64,000 nucleotides of DNA from Pseudobdellovibrionaceae bacterium (GCA_020635075.1 JACKAM010000001.1:2108001-2172000), one strand, 5' to 3'. Positions 35,904 to 45,141 are shown, numbered from the stretch's first letter. Notes: generated by a model from the letters alone, not told the origin. Translations and numbers: made by a program.

Positions 35904-37152
35904 CTGAAGCCATGACAATGGCTCCAACACCAAGGAAAGCCAGAGTGAGCCAGCTCCACCCGCCCAACCACTCAACTGCCACAAAGACGGTTTGGGTTAG
36001 GCCAATGAAACTGGTCAAGGATCCCAGTTGAAAGATTCGCTTGCTCTTACTGCGGAACCCCTCAATGGCCATGACCGAGCCAAAGATAAAAATCATTTGT
36101 GCTACGAAGGGGTGATGTCCATCCCATCCAATAACCATTCCAGTGATAGGCAAAGCCAATGCTGTCAACTCGACCAGCGTATCAACGGCAAGGATTTTCG
36201 ACGCCCTTAGACCGCGAATGAGGAAATAAAAGGGAAAGACCACGAGGAAGGCCTCCCACTCCCATCGAAGATGAAAAACCCCGTCAATGCCCTGGACTAA
36301 AGCCGACCAGCCGACCCAAGTGAGAATCCATGAGAAGAACTGCAGCATGGGGAAGACTTGCTGATCCCGAGAACTCAGGTGACTTACCGCAAAGCCTAAG
36401 GCGGAGATGCAGACAAAGATAGCGCCAATGACAAAGTCGGATTGCGGGTAGAACAAGCTGCGACCGACGAGAATAGCCATGGGGACCATGAGCAACAAAT
36501 GTGCATATCGCCGATCACTGCTCATTTGCTTGAGACCTTTCCGTCCTTCCATCCACAAAAAGTGAGCACTTAAGGCCACCTGGATGAGGATCATGATGGC
36601 AACAGGAAAGGACTGCCGAGCGGGAATCAACAGCAGTGCACCTGAAATGAAAAACCCAAGAGACAAATCCCTGCCATTCTCCCGATCGAGGGATAAAAAT
36701 CCACTGAGAACAAGAGGGGTCATTAACGCCACCGCAGAGGTCAGAGCGATGGCCACCTCTATCCAGCTTCCGGCGGAAAACGAAAATATTCCGGGCATTG
36801 GTGTTTTGCCGTTGGTCTGTGTCAACCCGTAGATCATCGCACCCACTTGGGACATGAGGGCTGGAAATCCAGCAGCTCCCAAAGCCAAAAGAGTTCGCGC
36901 CCCCTTGGTTTCACCCAGTTTGCGGGCGCAGAACACTCCCAGTGCGCCACAGACGACGAGTAGAATTTCGAAGGCCATAAAGCGCCAAAAGCTAGACAGG
37001 TGTTGCAATCCGTACATGAGGTAAACCGCGCCAGATCCAATCAAGCTCACACTACCCACCAGGCGCATGAGTTGAGTCCACCGGGCCACACTCCAGTCTC
37101 GACCCCATTTCGACTTTTCTTCTGATTTCGGTATCACTGTTTTATTTTCCAT
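35839..37152 (-). CDS. Polytopic membrane protein of unknown function
   Basis: 437 aa with about 12 predicted membrane helices, ATG after GGAGG. No signature recognised. It is 35 bp downstream of the PspA-like gene and so probably part of a membrane-stress operon. The 3' end overlaps the convergent MFS-acyltransferase gene by 65 bp, so the C-terminal residues are encoded antisense to that gene. Confidence 0.82.
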   Translation of the reverse strand: MENKTVIPKSEEKSKWGRDWSVARWTQLMRLVGSVSLIGSGAVYLMYGLQHLSSFWRFMAFEILLVVCGALGVFCARKLGETKGARTLLALGAAGFPALMSQVGAMIYGLTQTNGKTPMPGIFSFSAGSWIEVAIALTSAVALMTPLVLSGFLSLDRENGRDLSLGFFISGALLLIPARQSFPVAIMILIQVALSAHFLWMEGRKGLKQMSSDRRYAHLLLMVPMAILVGRSLFYPQSDFVIGAIFVCISALGFAVSHLSSRDQQVFPMLQFFSWILTWVGWSALVQGIDGVFHLRWEWEAFLVVFPFYFLIRGLRASKILAVDTLVELTALALPITGMVIGWDGHHPFVAQMIFIFGSVMAIEGFRSKSKRIFQLGSLTSFIGLTQTVFVAVEWLGGWSWLTLAFLGVGAIVMASVIESRSGMWKEHYRRYQSHWQ

Positions 37153-37187
37153 GGTTTCCTCCGCTGGTTAGGAGTGAGCCTGGTGGC

Positions 37188-37844
37188 TCACTCCTGCCCC
37201 TGATCCTTGTCTTCAACAAGGGCATCCAAAGCCAATTCCAACTCCACCTTTTCCTCCTCGCTGTCGAGGTTCTCACTCAGAGAGTCCACACAAATGTCAC
37301 CGGAGTCAGCCGCTGCCTCTCGACGCATGACCTGTAACTCCCACCGATCAAACACGCCTTCGAGATCTTCGGGCACCGGTGTTCCGTCCTGAAAGCTCTT
37401 AATCATTCGCGCACGCGCCTCTCGTGAGCTGAGAAGCTTTTGCTTGCGTTTCATTTCCTCAAAACGCTTTTCCACCTGATTCAGGCCACGGCAGAGCTCC
37501 ACCCTCTGGCTTTCCATTTCTTTGAGCGAACTCTGCCAATGAGCGATGTCTTTCTCTAAACGCTGAGCCCTTTGTACGCAGGCCAAGGCCTTTTCCCTGT
37601 CACTTTCAGCATAATTCCTGGCCCGGTCCTGCCAGCGGACCTTTTGCGTGGCGAGAGTTTCGATTCTCTCTTTATATCGATTGATTTCCCTCTCCAAAAC
37701 CCGAACCCGAAAACGGGCCTCCTGCATCTGACTGGAAAAGCGACGGATGCTTTCCTCAGCCACGGCTTCATGATTCTCCACTTGGTTGAGAAACTCATTA
37801 AACTGGGCCGTTAAGGTGGCCGAAATCCTTCTAAATGTAGACAT
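37188..37844 (-). CDS. PspA/IM30-like coiled-coil protein
   Basis: 218 aa. The start ATG 37844 is 7 bases after AAAGGAG; a GTG 6 bases upstream is too close to the ribosome site. Long coiled coil from residue 15 to 150 with the PspA-type opening (FNEFLNQVENHEAVAEESIR, RRFSSQMQEA) and RWQDRARNYAESDREKAL. The C-terminal 60 residues are acidic and differ from PspA. PspA proteins bind stressed membranes as ESCRT-III-like polymers. Divergent from a putative winged-helix regulator. Confidence 0.82.
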   Translation of the reverse strand: MSTFRRISATLTAQFNEFLNQVENHEAVAEESIRRFSSQMQEARFRVRVLEREINRYKERIETLATQKVRWQDRARNYAESDREKALACVQRAQRLEKDIAHWQSSLKEMESQRVELCRGLNQVEKRFEEMKRKQKLLSSREARARMIKSFQDGTPVPEDLEGVFDRWELQVMRREAAADSGDICVDSLSENLDSEEEKVELELALDALVEDKDQGQE

Positions 37845-37906
37845 ATTCACTCTCCTTTGTTGCCATTAGGATACTCAGCCCAACTCAAATTCACCCTCAA
37901 ATGCTT

Positions 37907-37919
37907 GTTACGTTGTAAT
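37907..37919. promoter_or_regulatory. Operator-like site O1 (GTTACGTTGTAAT)
   Basis: An imperfect palindrome 63 bp upstream of the PspA-like start. With its 5' neighbour it reads CTTGTTACGTTGTAAT, which matches the reverse complement of the site at 38025 with two differences. The two are inversely oriented across the divergent promoter region. Confidence 0.55.
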
Positions 37920-38024
37920 CTCCAATTGGGAGTCTAGGTTTGAGAATCGCCAAAACCCGTAAATCTCCCAATAGGATAGACGACTACCGTTTTCGAATTT
38001 CCAGATGAAATCCTTCTAGATTTT

Positions 38025-38037
38025 AGTTACAATGTAA
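38025..38037. promoter_or_regulatory. Operator-like site O2 (GTTACAATGTAAC)
   Basis: A perfect 5-3-5 palindrome 13 bp before the ATG of the regulator gene at 38050, so a protein bound here would block its own translation start region. The reverse strand reads CTTGTTACATTGTAAC, nearly identical to O1. Confidence 0.6.
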
Positions 38038-38049
38038 CAAGGGGGCATC

Positions 38050-38805
38050 ATGGACCTTGGAGAAAGGCTCTTACAGGCGGCAACGGTGGCTGCCCACTCG
38101 AATTTTGAGGGCAAAGGATTTCGCCAGAAAGACGTCCGCTTTATGGCGGAACTCATGGCCAACTGGATGGACGCCATGTGGCCGGCAAACCATGGCCAAT
38201 GGCACAACACCCAGATCATGCGCCTTCTCGAAGGCTTTGTGACCACCGGACTGGCAAAGAAGGCGTCATCCCGCCCACCAAGCTATCGCCTGACCCGGGG
38301 AGGCCTGGTGGAGCTCAGCCAAAGTCTCAGCAGCGGACCCTTTCCCCTAAGTGCCAGCGAGTTTTGTTTTCTTCACTACTTCTTGAAGGCATATGGCTCT
38401 CGAATTCAGCAACTGATTGCCCGTGAAGGCAGTGGGTTTTCCAAAACCCTGCAACTGGAGATTGAATCCCATTTGGACTACAAGGGACTTATTGCCAACC
38501 AACGAAAGGCTCTCCAATTTGCCATCCAACGTCTGCAGGTGCGACAAAAAGAAACCCATGAAACAGCTCAGCTAGTCACCCGCCTGCAAAAGGATGGTTA
38601 TCCTGTTGAGCACATCATCAATGAGGTGGCCCACCTCTACCCCTACGACCTCAACAACCAAAAGCCCATGGAAGAACTCTTTCGTGAAATACCGCCCGAA
38701 CTCCGACTTTGGGAGCTGGTGCGCGGCAACCAACACCGTGCCGACACGCTTTGGACTTTGGAAATCAAACTTCTCCAATCCTTTCTGGATCAACTGCCCA
38801 AATAG
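38050..38805 (+). CDS. Putative winged-helix transcriptional regulator
   Basis: 251 aa, ATG after AAGGGGG. Residues 25-85 read like a winged helix: a recognition region QIMRLLEGFVTTGLAKKAS then SYRLTRGGLVEL, resembling PadR/PaaX-type wings. The C-terminal part (residues 120-250) is helical with a coiled-coil stretch and could dimerise or sense a ligand. The divergent arrangement and paired palindromes suggest it controls the PspA-like operon and itself. Family not identified. Confidence 0.72.
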   Translation: MDLGERLLQAATVAAHSNFEGKGFRQKDVRFMAELMANWMDAMWPANHGQWHNTQIMRLLEGFVTTGLAKKASSRPPSYRLTRGGLVELSQSLSSGPFPLSASEFCFLHYFLKAYGSRIQQLIAREGSGFSKTLQLEIESHLDYKGLIANQRKALQFAIQRLQVRQKETHETAQLVTRLQKDGYPVEHIINEVAHLYPYDLNNQKPMEELFREIPPELRLWELVRGNQHRADTLWTLEIKLLQSFLDQLPK

Positions 38806-39017
38806 TCCTGTATCAAAGTAAAACAGAGTCAGCAAACCCACTCCCCTTATGCTTTTGGCGACTGCGACCAATATTTTTGCACTTTCTCCAACTTTCCACG
38901 AATAGCGCGCTAGGGCAGGTGGGAAAGACCGAGTTTCGGTCTTTCGCCCTCGAATTAGGTCCTCAAAAGGCCGATGTAGATACCAGGTATATTATAGATG
39001 AGGGTGGGGTAAAGGGA
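38806..39017 (+). other. Intergenic region with a strong stem-loop
   Basis: 212 bp. GGGAAAGACCGA (38921-38932) pairs with TCGGTCTTTC (38936-38945) around a GTT loop. There is no T-run. It may be a processed leader or attenuator of the signalling operon that starts at 39018. No gene seen. Confidence 0.5.
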
Positions 39018-39725
39018 ATGGCGCGTATTCTAGTCGTGGATGATGATCCCGATATTTTGAAAGTGACGGAGAAGGTTCTGTCAGCTTCTTCTCACGTGGT
39101 CATGACCGCAGGAGATGCGATGAAGGCCATGGAACTTTTGAATACTGTTCCCTTTGACCTGCTGTTGTCTGACGCCAACATGCCTCACTACTCCGGCTTT
39201 GATCTGGTCAAAACTCTGCGTAACGACAAGCGCTTTCATTCCATGTCCATTGCCATGTTGACCGGCCTAAGAGAGCGCAAGGACATTGACCGGGCCATCA
39301 AGATGGGAGTTGACGACTACATCGTGAAGCCCATTGATCCGCTCTTGTTCGTCAAAAAGGTGGAGGCCTTGTTTAAGAACAAGCCTCCCATGGAAATGCC
39401 TGAACTCAAATTTCCCGAAGGCAGCGAGCTCAAACATGCGGCTCTAATGGTACCTGGAGAAGTGATCTCCATGTCGGAGCTGGGGATGACCCTGCTCAGC
39501 CCCCACAAAACGCCAAATGGAATGGTCATTGAGATCAACAGTCCGATTTTTGAACTTATTGGCATTTCCCCTCCCCCTGTTCGGGTTTTATCGTCTGAGC
39601 AACGGGAGGACGACGGCAAGTGGCAGGTGAAGGTGACTTATATGGGAGCCACCGAGGCCATGCTACAGAAAATCCGCGCCTGGATATTTTCTAAAAACTC
39701 ACATCGTAGCCGGACCTCCTCATAA
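39018..39725 (+). CDS. Response regulator with PilZ-like output domain
   Basis: 235 aa. ATG 39018 follows AAAGGG. Receiver domain 1-120: acidic VVDDD (8-10), phospho-site Asp52 (LLLSDANMP), TGLRER (Thr), VKPID (Lys). The C-terminal 100 residues (VISMSELGMTLLSP, then PPPVRVL and KWQVKVTYMG) look PilZ-like, although the RxxxR c-di-GMP arginines are not evident. First gene of a four-gene phosphorelay cluster. Confidence 0.86.
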   Translation: MARILVVDDDPDILKVTEKVLSASSHVVMTAGDAMKAMELLNTVPFDLLLSDANMPHYSGFDLVKTLRNDKRFHSMSIAMLTGLRERKDIDRAIKMGVDDYIVKPIDPLLFVKKVEALFKNKPPMEMPELKFPEGSELKHAALMVPGEVISMSELGMTLLSPHKTPNGMVIEINSPIFELIGISPPPVRVLSSEQREDDGKWQVKVTYMGATEAMLQKIRAWIFSKNSHRSRTSS

Positions 39726-39738
39726 CCCAGAGGTAAAT

Positions 39739-40119
39739 ATGAAGATTCTTTTAGCTGAAGACGATCCAAATATTTCTCTTATTGCCAAGCTTGCATTGGA
39801 GCAGATTGGTGGCCACCAGGTCCACGTTGCCACCAATGGGCGCATGGCTTTGGAAATGGCCTTAAGCTATGACTTTGATTTGATTTTACTGGATGAAATG
39901 ATGCCCGAGATGAACGGTCTGACGGCCTGTCGCAACTATTACGCTCAAGCGACCAATCCATCGCCGGTGATTTTCCTCAGCGCAAAATCTCAGGAGTCCG
40001 ACATCAAGGAATTTACTGAAAACGCCTTGGGATTCATTCCCAAGCCCTTTGACCCGGCCACGCTTAACCAGTCCATCAATCGGATTCTGAGTAAGGCCCA
40101 TAAAGCTAAAGCAGCATGA
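39739..40119 (+). CDS. Single-domain response regulator (CheY-like)
   Basis: 126 aa, receiver only. LLAEDDPN (acidic pocket 7-9), phospho-acceptor Asp52 (LILLDEMMPEMNG), Ser/Thr in FLSAKS and Lys in IPKPFDP. It overlaps the histidine kinase start by 4 bases, so it is probably that kinase's shuttle or sink. Confidence 0.94.
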   Translation: MKILLAEDDPNISLIAKLALEQIGGHQVHVATNGRMALEMALSYDFDLILLDEMMPEMNGLTACRNYYAQATNPSPVIFLSAKSQESDIKEFTENALGFIPKPFDPATLNQSINRILSKAHKAKAA

Positions 40120-41483
40120 GTTTAATTCGCTTCCGCATTCTATTCCTAATTACGATTGCCCTGTCTGTGGTGGGGGGATTTGGCTACCTAGCCGTTACCT
40201 CCTTTTCTCAATACGCACGCATTCATCAGGACTTGAACACCAGCTTTTACCTGCAGGACAAGACAGAAGCTCTGGATGTCTGGAAGTTTAGCAAGTCGAC
40301 TCTTGAGGATCTCAAGAACAGTCGCCGTGCTCTCAACCAGGAGCATCGGGCTGAGGCCCTCAGCGATGTCATCCAGGCCTATGCCAATCGCAACCCGACC
40401 ACTTTGCGCAAAAAAGTGGATCATTTTGTTCGCAACGAACTTGAATTCCGCAAGTATCTGTTTCCACTTGTTGCCTACCTGGAAAAGCGAATCGAGTACT
40501 TCAGCCTGATCTCCCTGACCGCCATGATTTTGTCTCTGTTGGTCGTCTATCTGTATATTCGAACCTCGCTCTTTAAGGAGATTTCGACTCTTTCGCGGAA
40601 GATGGTGGACTTTCTCAACCAGAGATACACCTACCAGTTCACCGTTCCTTCGCCGAATGAAATGGGCCACCTGCAGGCCACATTTAACTCATTGGCGCAA
40701 AAAGTATTAAGTCAAATGGAGGAGCTAAAATCCCTCGACCGGGCCAAGTCGGACTTTCTCAGCATTGCCAGTCACGAACTACGCACACCATTGACCTCAA
40801 TTAAGGGCTCCTTAAGTCTCCTCAAGACAGGTGTCGTCGGACAAATGAATGAAGCCTGTTCGAACCTGGTGAATATTGCCGAACAGGAAACAGATCGCTT
40901 GATTCGTTTGATTAATGACCTTTTGGATTTAGCCAAAATTGAAGCTCGCAAGCTACCCTTGACGAAGCAATGGTCACCAATCAGGGAACTCGTCAAACCG
41001 TCTCTAGACGGCATCCAGGGACTTGCTCGAACGGCCGGAGTGCGACTTGTTTCCAGCGACGTCCCATCGGTGGAAGCTCATATGGACAAAGACCGAATTC
41101 AACAAATTTTGACGAACCTGATTTCCAATGCCATCAAGTACAGCCCCAAAAATGGGACTGTCCGACTGAGCATCGAGATTGACGAGTCGGATCGGTTGGT
41201 TTTCTCAGTGACCGATGAAGGCAAGGGCATTGCCCCTGAGGATCAAGAGCTGATCTTCCAGAAGTTCCGCCAGGCAACCAATGCAGAAAATCCCCTCGTC
41301 AAAGGTACTGGATTGGGCTTAGCGATTGCAAAAGCTCTAGTCGAGGAGCACCGGGGGGTGATTGGAGTTCATTCACAACCGGGTTCTGGAAGCACATTTT
41401 ATTTTACTCTTGGTGAGTGGCGTTTTAGTGTGGAAGAAGAGCAGCAGCTCGACCCCCCAAATCAGACGGGAGTAGCGGCATGA
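40116..41483 (+). CDS. Transmembrane sensor histidine kinase
   Basis: 455 aa. Two membrane spans (residues 7-27 and about 128-148) bracket a 100-residue periplasmic helical sensor. Then HAMP (150-200), HisKA with ASHELRTPLTSIKGS (His220), N-box NLISNAIKYSPKNG, G1 DEGKGI, F-box and G2 GTGLGLAIAKAL. Overlaps the REC gene before it (ATGA) and the Hpt gene after it (ATGA). Confidence 0.95.
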   Translation: MSLIRFRILFLITIALSVVGGFGYLAVTSFSQYARIHQDLNTSFYLQDKTEALDVWKFSKSTLEDLKNSRRALNQEHRAEALSDVIQAYANRNPTTLRKKVDHFVRNELEFRKYLFPLVAYLEKRIEYFSLISLTAMILSLLVVYLYIRTSLFKEISTLSRKMVDFLNQRYTYQFTVPSPNEMGHLQATFNSLAQKVLSQMEELKSLDRAKSDFLSIASHELRTPLTSIKGSLSLLKTGVVGQMNEACSNLVNIAEQETDRLIRLINDLLDLAKIEARKLPLTKQWSPIRELVKPSLDGIQGLARTAGVRLVSSDVPSVEAHMDKDRIQQILTNLISNAIKYSPKNGTVRLSIEIDESDRLVFSVTDEGKGIAPEDQELIFQKFRQATNAENPLVKGTGLGLAIAKALVEEHRGVIGVHSQPGSGSTFYFTLGEWRFSVEEEQQLDPPNQTGVAA

Positions 41484-41824
41484 ACTTTGATGACATGATG
41501 AAAGAACTGCGCACCGAGTACCTGGACAGCCTTCCCGCAAAACTCCGTGATCTGGAAAAATCACTTAGCCAAGAGGATGTGGACTGCCTCCGCGAGGACT
41601 TCCATAAGCTCAAGGGAACAGGCAAGACCTACGGCTTCCCCGAGATCTCCGAGCTTGGGGAAGTGGTCGAACGCCTTCTCATCCAAAAGCCCCATTCCTA
41701 CGCGGAAGTGATTCCCAACGCCATTGGTATCCTTCGGGACATTCATCGAGAGCGATCAGCTTCCCGCGATTTCGATCTCTCCGAAGATGGCCGCTTTCGC
41801 AGCATCCGTTCATTGAACCTGTGA
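41480..41824 (+). CDS. Histidine phosphotransfer (Hpt) domain protein
   Basis: 114 aa. FHKLKGTGKTYGFPEISELG carries the phosphorylatable His42 in the standard Hpt context. It should pass phosphate between receivers of this cluster or another. The start overlaps the kinase stop. Confidence 0.9.
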   Translation: MNFDDMMKELRTEYLDSLPAKLRDLEKSLSQEDVDCLREDFHKLKGTGKTYGFPEISELGEVVERLLIQKPHSYAEVIPNAIGILRDIHRERSASRDFDLSEDGRFRSIRSLNL

Positions 41825-41830
41825 TTCCCT

Positions 41831-41850
41831 TGTGGCTCGTGTAAGCCACA
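41831..41850. terminator. Stem-loop between convergent genes
   Basis: TGTGGCT (41831-41837) pairs with AGCCACA (41844-41850), 7 bp after the Hpt stop. No T-run follows, so termination strength is unclear. Confidence 0.4.
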
Positions 41851-41925
41851 GATGGCTTCCACAAACACCATCAGAATACAGCTTGGCAACCATTAGGCTG
41901 GACCTTTGCATCTCTAGCTAGAGCC

Positions 41926-43662
41926 TTAGTTTTGATAATAGCCTTTCATTAGACCACGGAAAAAGTGACGAACATTGACGCCTAGCACTTGGGTTCGGTA
42001 TCCGCCTTCCTGGACAACAAGTGTCGGTTTTTGCAGACCGCCGATCTGAAACCCGTTTTCCTCAAAATCCCGCGCTAAGAGCTTCCATGTTCCAGTGGGA
42101 TCTCCCTTGGCCGTATCGAGACCCAAGGCAACTACGACATAAGAGGGATCGAATTTAAGAATCTGCTCCGCGGCCACCTTGAGTGTCTTCAGGTAAGTCG
42201 GGCCATCCATTGTCAGTGGCAGGGGATGGTTCACATTGTAATTGAGCCCCAGACCTTCCCCCTTCTCATCCTCAAAGCCTGTAAAATGAGGGTAGGCATG
42301 CTCTGGATGGCCATGAATGGAAACCGTCAAAACGTCGGGACGCTCATAGAAAATATTTTGCTGGCCATTCCCGTGATGATAATCCACGTCCAGAATTGCC
42401 ACCCGCCCATGTTTGCTGAGGAAGTGAGCCGCAATTGCCGTTGAGTTCAAATAACAAAATCCACCAAAAAACCTCCGCTCCGCATGATGTCCGGGAGGTC
42501 TCACCAATGCATAGGCTACATTCTCACCCTCAACTAGGGTCTCAGCGGCAGTCAAAGCACAGTCTACCGCCGCCCGAGAGGAGAGATAGGCATTTTGATT
42601 TATCGGTGAATAGACGTCCATACAGTAGTATCCCGCTTGCTCTTCCAATCCTAGAGGTAATCTGGCCCGGTTACGGATGGGAAACACATCCGGATACATG
42701 GTTTTTTTACCGGCGTACTTGCAGATGTCCTTCAAAAACTGAAAATACTGGGGATCATGAACCTCGGTGATATGAGAGTCCGGAAAGTGTTTGGTCTTTT
42801 TCAATTCAAAATAATTGACCTTATCGAGTTCCTTTAGAATGGCATCGATGCGAATCGGCGACTCAACATAGCCCTTTTCAGTGACGTGGTGGATCCGGTG
42901 CAGAGGGTTCAAAGTTAATGGGATCTTCTGATCATCGGGAACTTTGTGATAAGTGGATGATGTGATTCTCTGAGGTGAAGAAAGGTGCTTGGGCAGTTTT
43001 TCAAAATGGCTTTCCTTGAGAGACGCCACCACCTCCTTAATGTAATCTTCGGAACACTTCTCTGGACCGTGGCTCACCAAAATCGCCTTGACGATTTTTT
43101 CCAAGGCTTTGGAATCAGGATGACGCCGGTGGTTGTTGTCGAAAAGTAGATGTAAAGAGGAGTCTCCCCTCCGCCACTTTTCATATTTGGAGTCGATCAA
43201 CTGAACGGCTCCAAAACGACGATAAAAATTAAGGCGAATCTTGTTTTGTTTTTGCTCCTCATCACTGGCACAGAAGCGGCGATCAATATTCTCACACTCT
43301 AGAAACACTCCGATGCACTTGTTTATCAGCGACTGCTCTTTGATTCTCGAATAAAGAGCAGCGCCTATCCCTCGACTCGGAACATCCTTGCTTGACGCAA
43401 CGTAATCTACAAAAAAGAAGTTTTCCGGGAGAAAATGGGTTGCAATGGCAGCTCCCGACACTAGGCCCTTATTCTCCGCAACAAAAAGATAGTGACGATA
43501 CACTTTACTATTACTGTTGGCCTTTACAATTTCCACCAGCTCATCCAAAAACTGCTCTTTCATGTAGGGAAACTGAGACAGCAGCAGCAGTTTGGCAGCG
43601 TCGATAACCTGGGCGTTGAGTTCAGTGGAATGGTCGAATATCTGTCGGATTTTGAAAGCCAT
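41926..43662 (-). CDS. GNAT acetyltransferase fused to histone-deacetylase-fold amidohydrolase
   Basis: 578 aa from ATG 43662. Residues 1-190 are a GNAT domain with the acetyl-CoA loop VPSRGIGAALYSRI and the FYRRFGA strand. Residues about 240-578 are an arginase/HDAC-fold deacetylase: LVRPPGHHAERR (His-His), GGFCYLNSTAIAA, LDVDYHHGNGQQ (zinc Asp and His), SIHGHPEHAYPHFTG, ALGLDTAKGDPTG (second zinc Asp). The pattern is closest to acetylpolyamine amidohydrolases. One chain thus carries an acetyl writer and an eraser. Divergent from the FAD oxidase gene. Confidence 0.93.
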   Translation of the reverse strand: MAFKIRQIFDHSTELNAQVIDAAKLLLLSQFPYMKEQFLDELVEIVKANSNSKVYRHYLFVAENKGLVSGAAIATHFLPENFFFVDYVASSKDVPSRGIGAALYSRIKEQSLINKCIGVFLECENIDRRFCASDEEQKQNKIRLNFYRRFGAVQLIDSKYEKWRRGDSSLHLLFDNNHRRHPDSKALEKIVKAILVSHGPEKCSEDYIKEVVASLKESHFEKLPKHLSSPQRITSSTYHKVPDDQKIPLTLNPLHRIHHVTEKGYVESPIRIDAILKELDKVNYFELKKTKHFPDSHITEVHDPQYFQFLKDICKYAGKKTMYPDVFPIRNRARLPLGLEEQAGYYCMDVYSPINQNAYLSSRAAVDCALTAAETLVEGENVAYALVRPPGHHAERRFFGGFCYLNSTAIAAHFLSKHGRVAILDVDYHHGNGQQNIFYERPDVLTVSIHGHPEHAYPHFTGFEDEKGEGLGLNYNVNHPLPLTMDGPTYLKTLKVAAEQILKFDPSYVVVALGLDTAKGDPTGTWKLLARDFEENGFQIGGLQKPTLVVQEGGYRTQVLGVNVRHFFRGLMKGYYQN

Positions 43663-43764
43663 AGGTCGAATATGGCAGATTTGAAATTTTCTGCCAAGTC
43701 TATTACTTTGCCGTTCAGTCCCGGGGCTGCCTGTGATAAGACTGCCCTTTGACAGGAGATCCTT

Positions 43765-45141
43765 ATGCCACTGAATGGATTGGACCAAGTCCTTAAACCG
43801 GACCAAATCTCAATTGATCAACAGGACCTGGATGTTTACGGTAAGGACTGGGCCAAACACATCAAGTCCAATGCCCAGGCAGTGGTCTTTCCCACCTCAA
43901 CAGAGCAGGTTCGAGACCTGGTCCTGTGGGCGAGAAAGACCCAAACAGCTCTCGTCCCTTCGGGAGGCCGCACTGGAATGAGTGGTGCGGCCGCTGCCGC
44001 CAATCAGGAGGTCATAGTTTCCTTCGACAAGATGAATAAAGTCCTCAGCCATGACTCTATCGACCGCACTGTCACCTGCCAGGCTGGGGTGGTCACCGAG
44101 CAACTCCAGAATTATGCTCTGGAACATGATTTTTATTACCCCGTTGATTTTGCTGCCCGGGGTTCAAGTCAGGTCGGCGGCAATATTGCCACAAATGCGG
44201 GTGGGATTAAGGTTCTGCGCTATGGATTGACCCGAAATTGGGTGGCAAGCCTCACAGTCGTAACGGGTCAAGGGCAAGTCCTTCACCTCAACAACTCTCT
44301 GGTCAAGAATGCCACGGGCTATGATCTCAGACACCTGTTCATTGGGTCTGAGGGCACCCTGGGATTTGTTACTGAAGCGACCTTTTATGTAACCAATCCG
44401 CCAAAGGCACTTACGGTCTTGTTGTTTGGCGTGGAAAATCTGGATGGGGTTTTGAGTATATACCAATCCTACCGCAAACAAGTGCCTGTCACTGCTTACG
44501 AGATGTTTACCGAAGAGGCATTGGCTCACGTTCTTAAGCAGGGACACCTCAAGCGGCCTCTCAACCAAACAGCTCCCTACTATGTGTTGATCGAGTTTGA
44601 ATTAGAGAGTGACGATACTCTCGACCACGCCATGACACTTTTTGAAGAATGCGTTGAGAATGGCTGGGTCATCGACGGAGCCATGTCACAGAGTCCACAG
44701 CAGGCAAAAGAATTTTGGCGCCTGCGTGAAGACATATCGGAAGCCACAGCCCCATTTGAGCCCTATAAGAACGATATTTCCGTGCGCGTGGCTGACGTCA
44801 CCCAGTTTCTCACCGAGTTGGATACGTTGATCAAAACAGAATACCCAACTTTTGAGGTTATTTGGTTTGGTCATATTGGCGATGGCAATCTTCACATCAA
44901 CATCCTCAAACCCAAGGATTTGACCAGTGATGAGTTCCTTAAAAAATGTCACGAGGTCGACAAGCATATGTTTGAAATGATCGCCCGCTTCAAGGGCAGC
45001 GTCTCGGCCGAACACGGTGTGGGTCTCACCAAAAAACCCTACCTGCACTACACTCGCAGTGAGGAAGAGATTCAGCTCATGCGGGAAATCAAAAAGGTTT
45101 TCGATCCGGATGGGATCTTGAATCCAGGTAAGCTTTTTTAG
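43765..45141 (+). CDS. FAD-linked 2-hydroxyacid dehydrogenase (GlcD/D2HGDH type)
   Basis: 458 aa, ATG after AGGAG. VAO-type FAD domain: VPSGGRTGMSGAA, VDFAARGSSQVGGNIATNAG, GYDLRHLFIGSEGTLG; C-terminal substrate domain with WFGHIGDGNLHINI and SAEHGVGLTKKPYLHY. The pattern (GSSQVGGNIATNAGG, then LRYG) resembles D-2-hydroxyglutarate dehydrogenase more than glycolate oxidase. Convergent with serA, which in bacteria can make D-2-hydroxyglutarate. The last codons and stop lie inside a 111-bp palindrome. Confidence 0.9.
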   Translation: MPLNGLDQVLKPDQISIDQQDLDVYGKDWAKHIKSNAQAVVFPTSTEQVRDLVLWARKTQTALVPSGGRTGMSGAAAAANQEVIVSFDKMNKVLSHDSIDRTVTCQAGVVTEQLQNYALEHDFYYPVDFAARGSSQVGGNIATNAGGIKVLRYGLTRNWVASLTVVTGQGQVLHLNNSLVKNATGYDLRHLFIGSEGTLGFVTEATFYVTNPPKALTVLLFGVENLDGVLSIYQSYRKQVPVTAYEMFTEEALAHVLKQGHLKRPLNQTAPYYVLIEFELESDDTLDHAMTLFEECVENGWVIDGAMSQSPQQAKEFWRLREDISEATAPFEPYKNDISVRVADVTQFLTELDTLIKTEYPTFEVIWFGHIGDGNLHINILKPKDLTSDEFLKKCHEVDKHMFEMIARFKGSVSAEHGVGLTKKPYLHYTRSEEEIQLMREIKKVFDPDGILNPGKLF

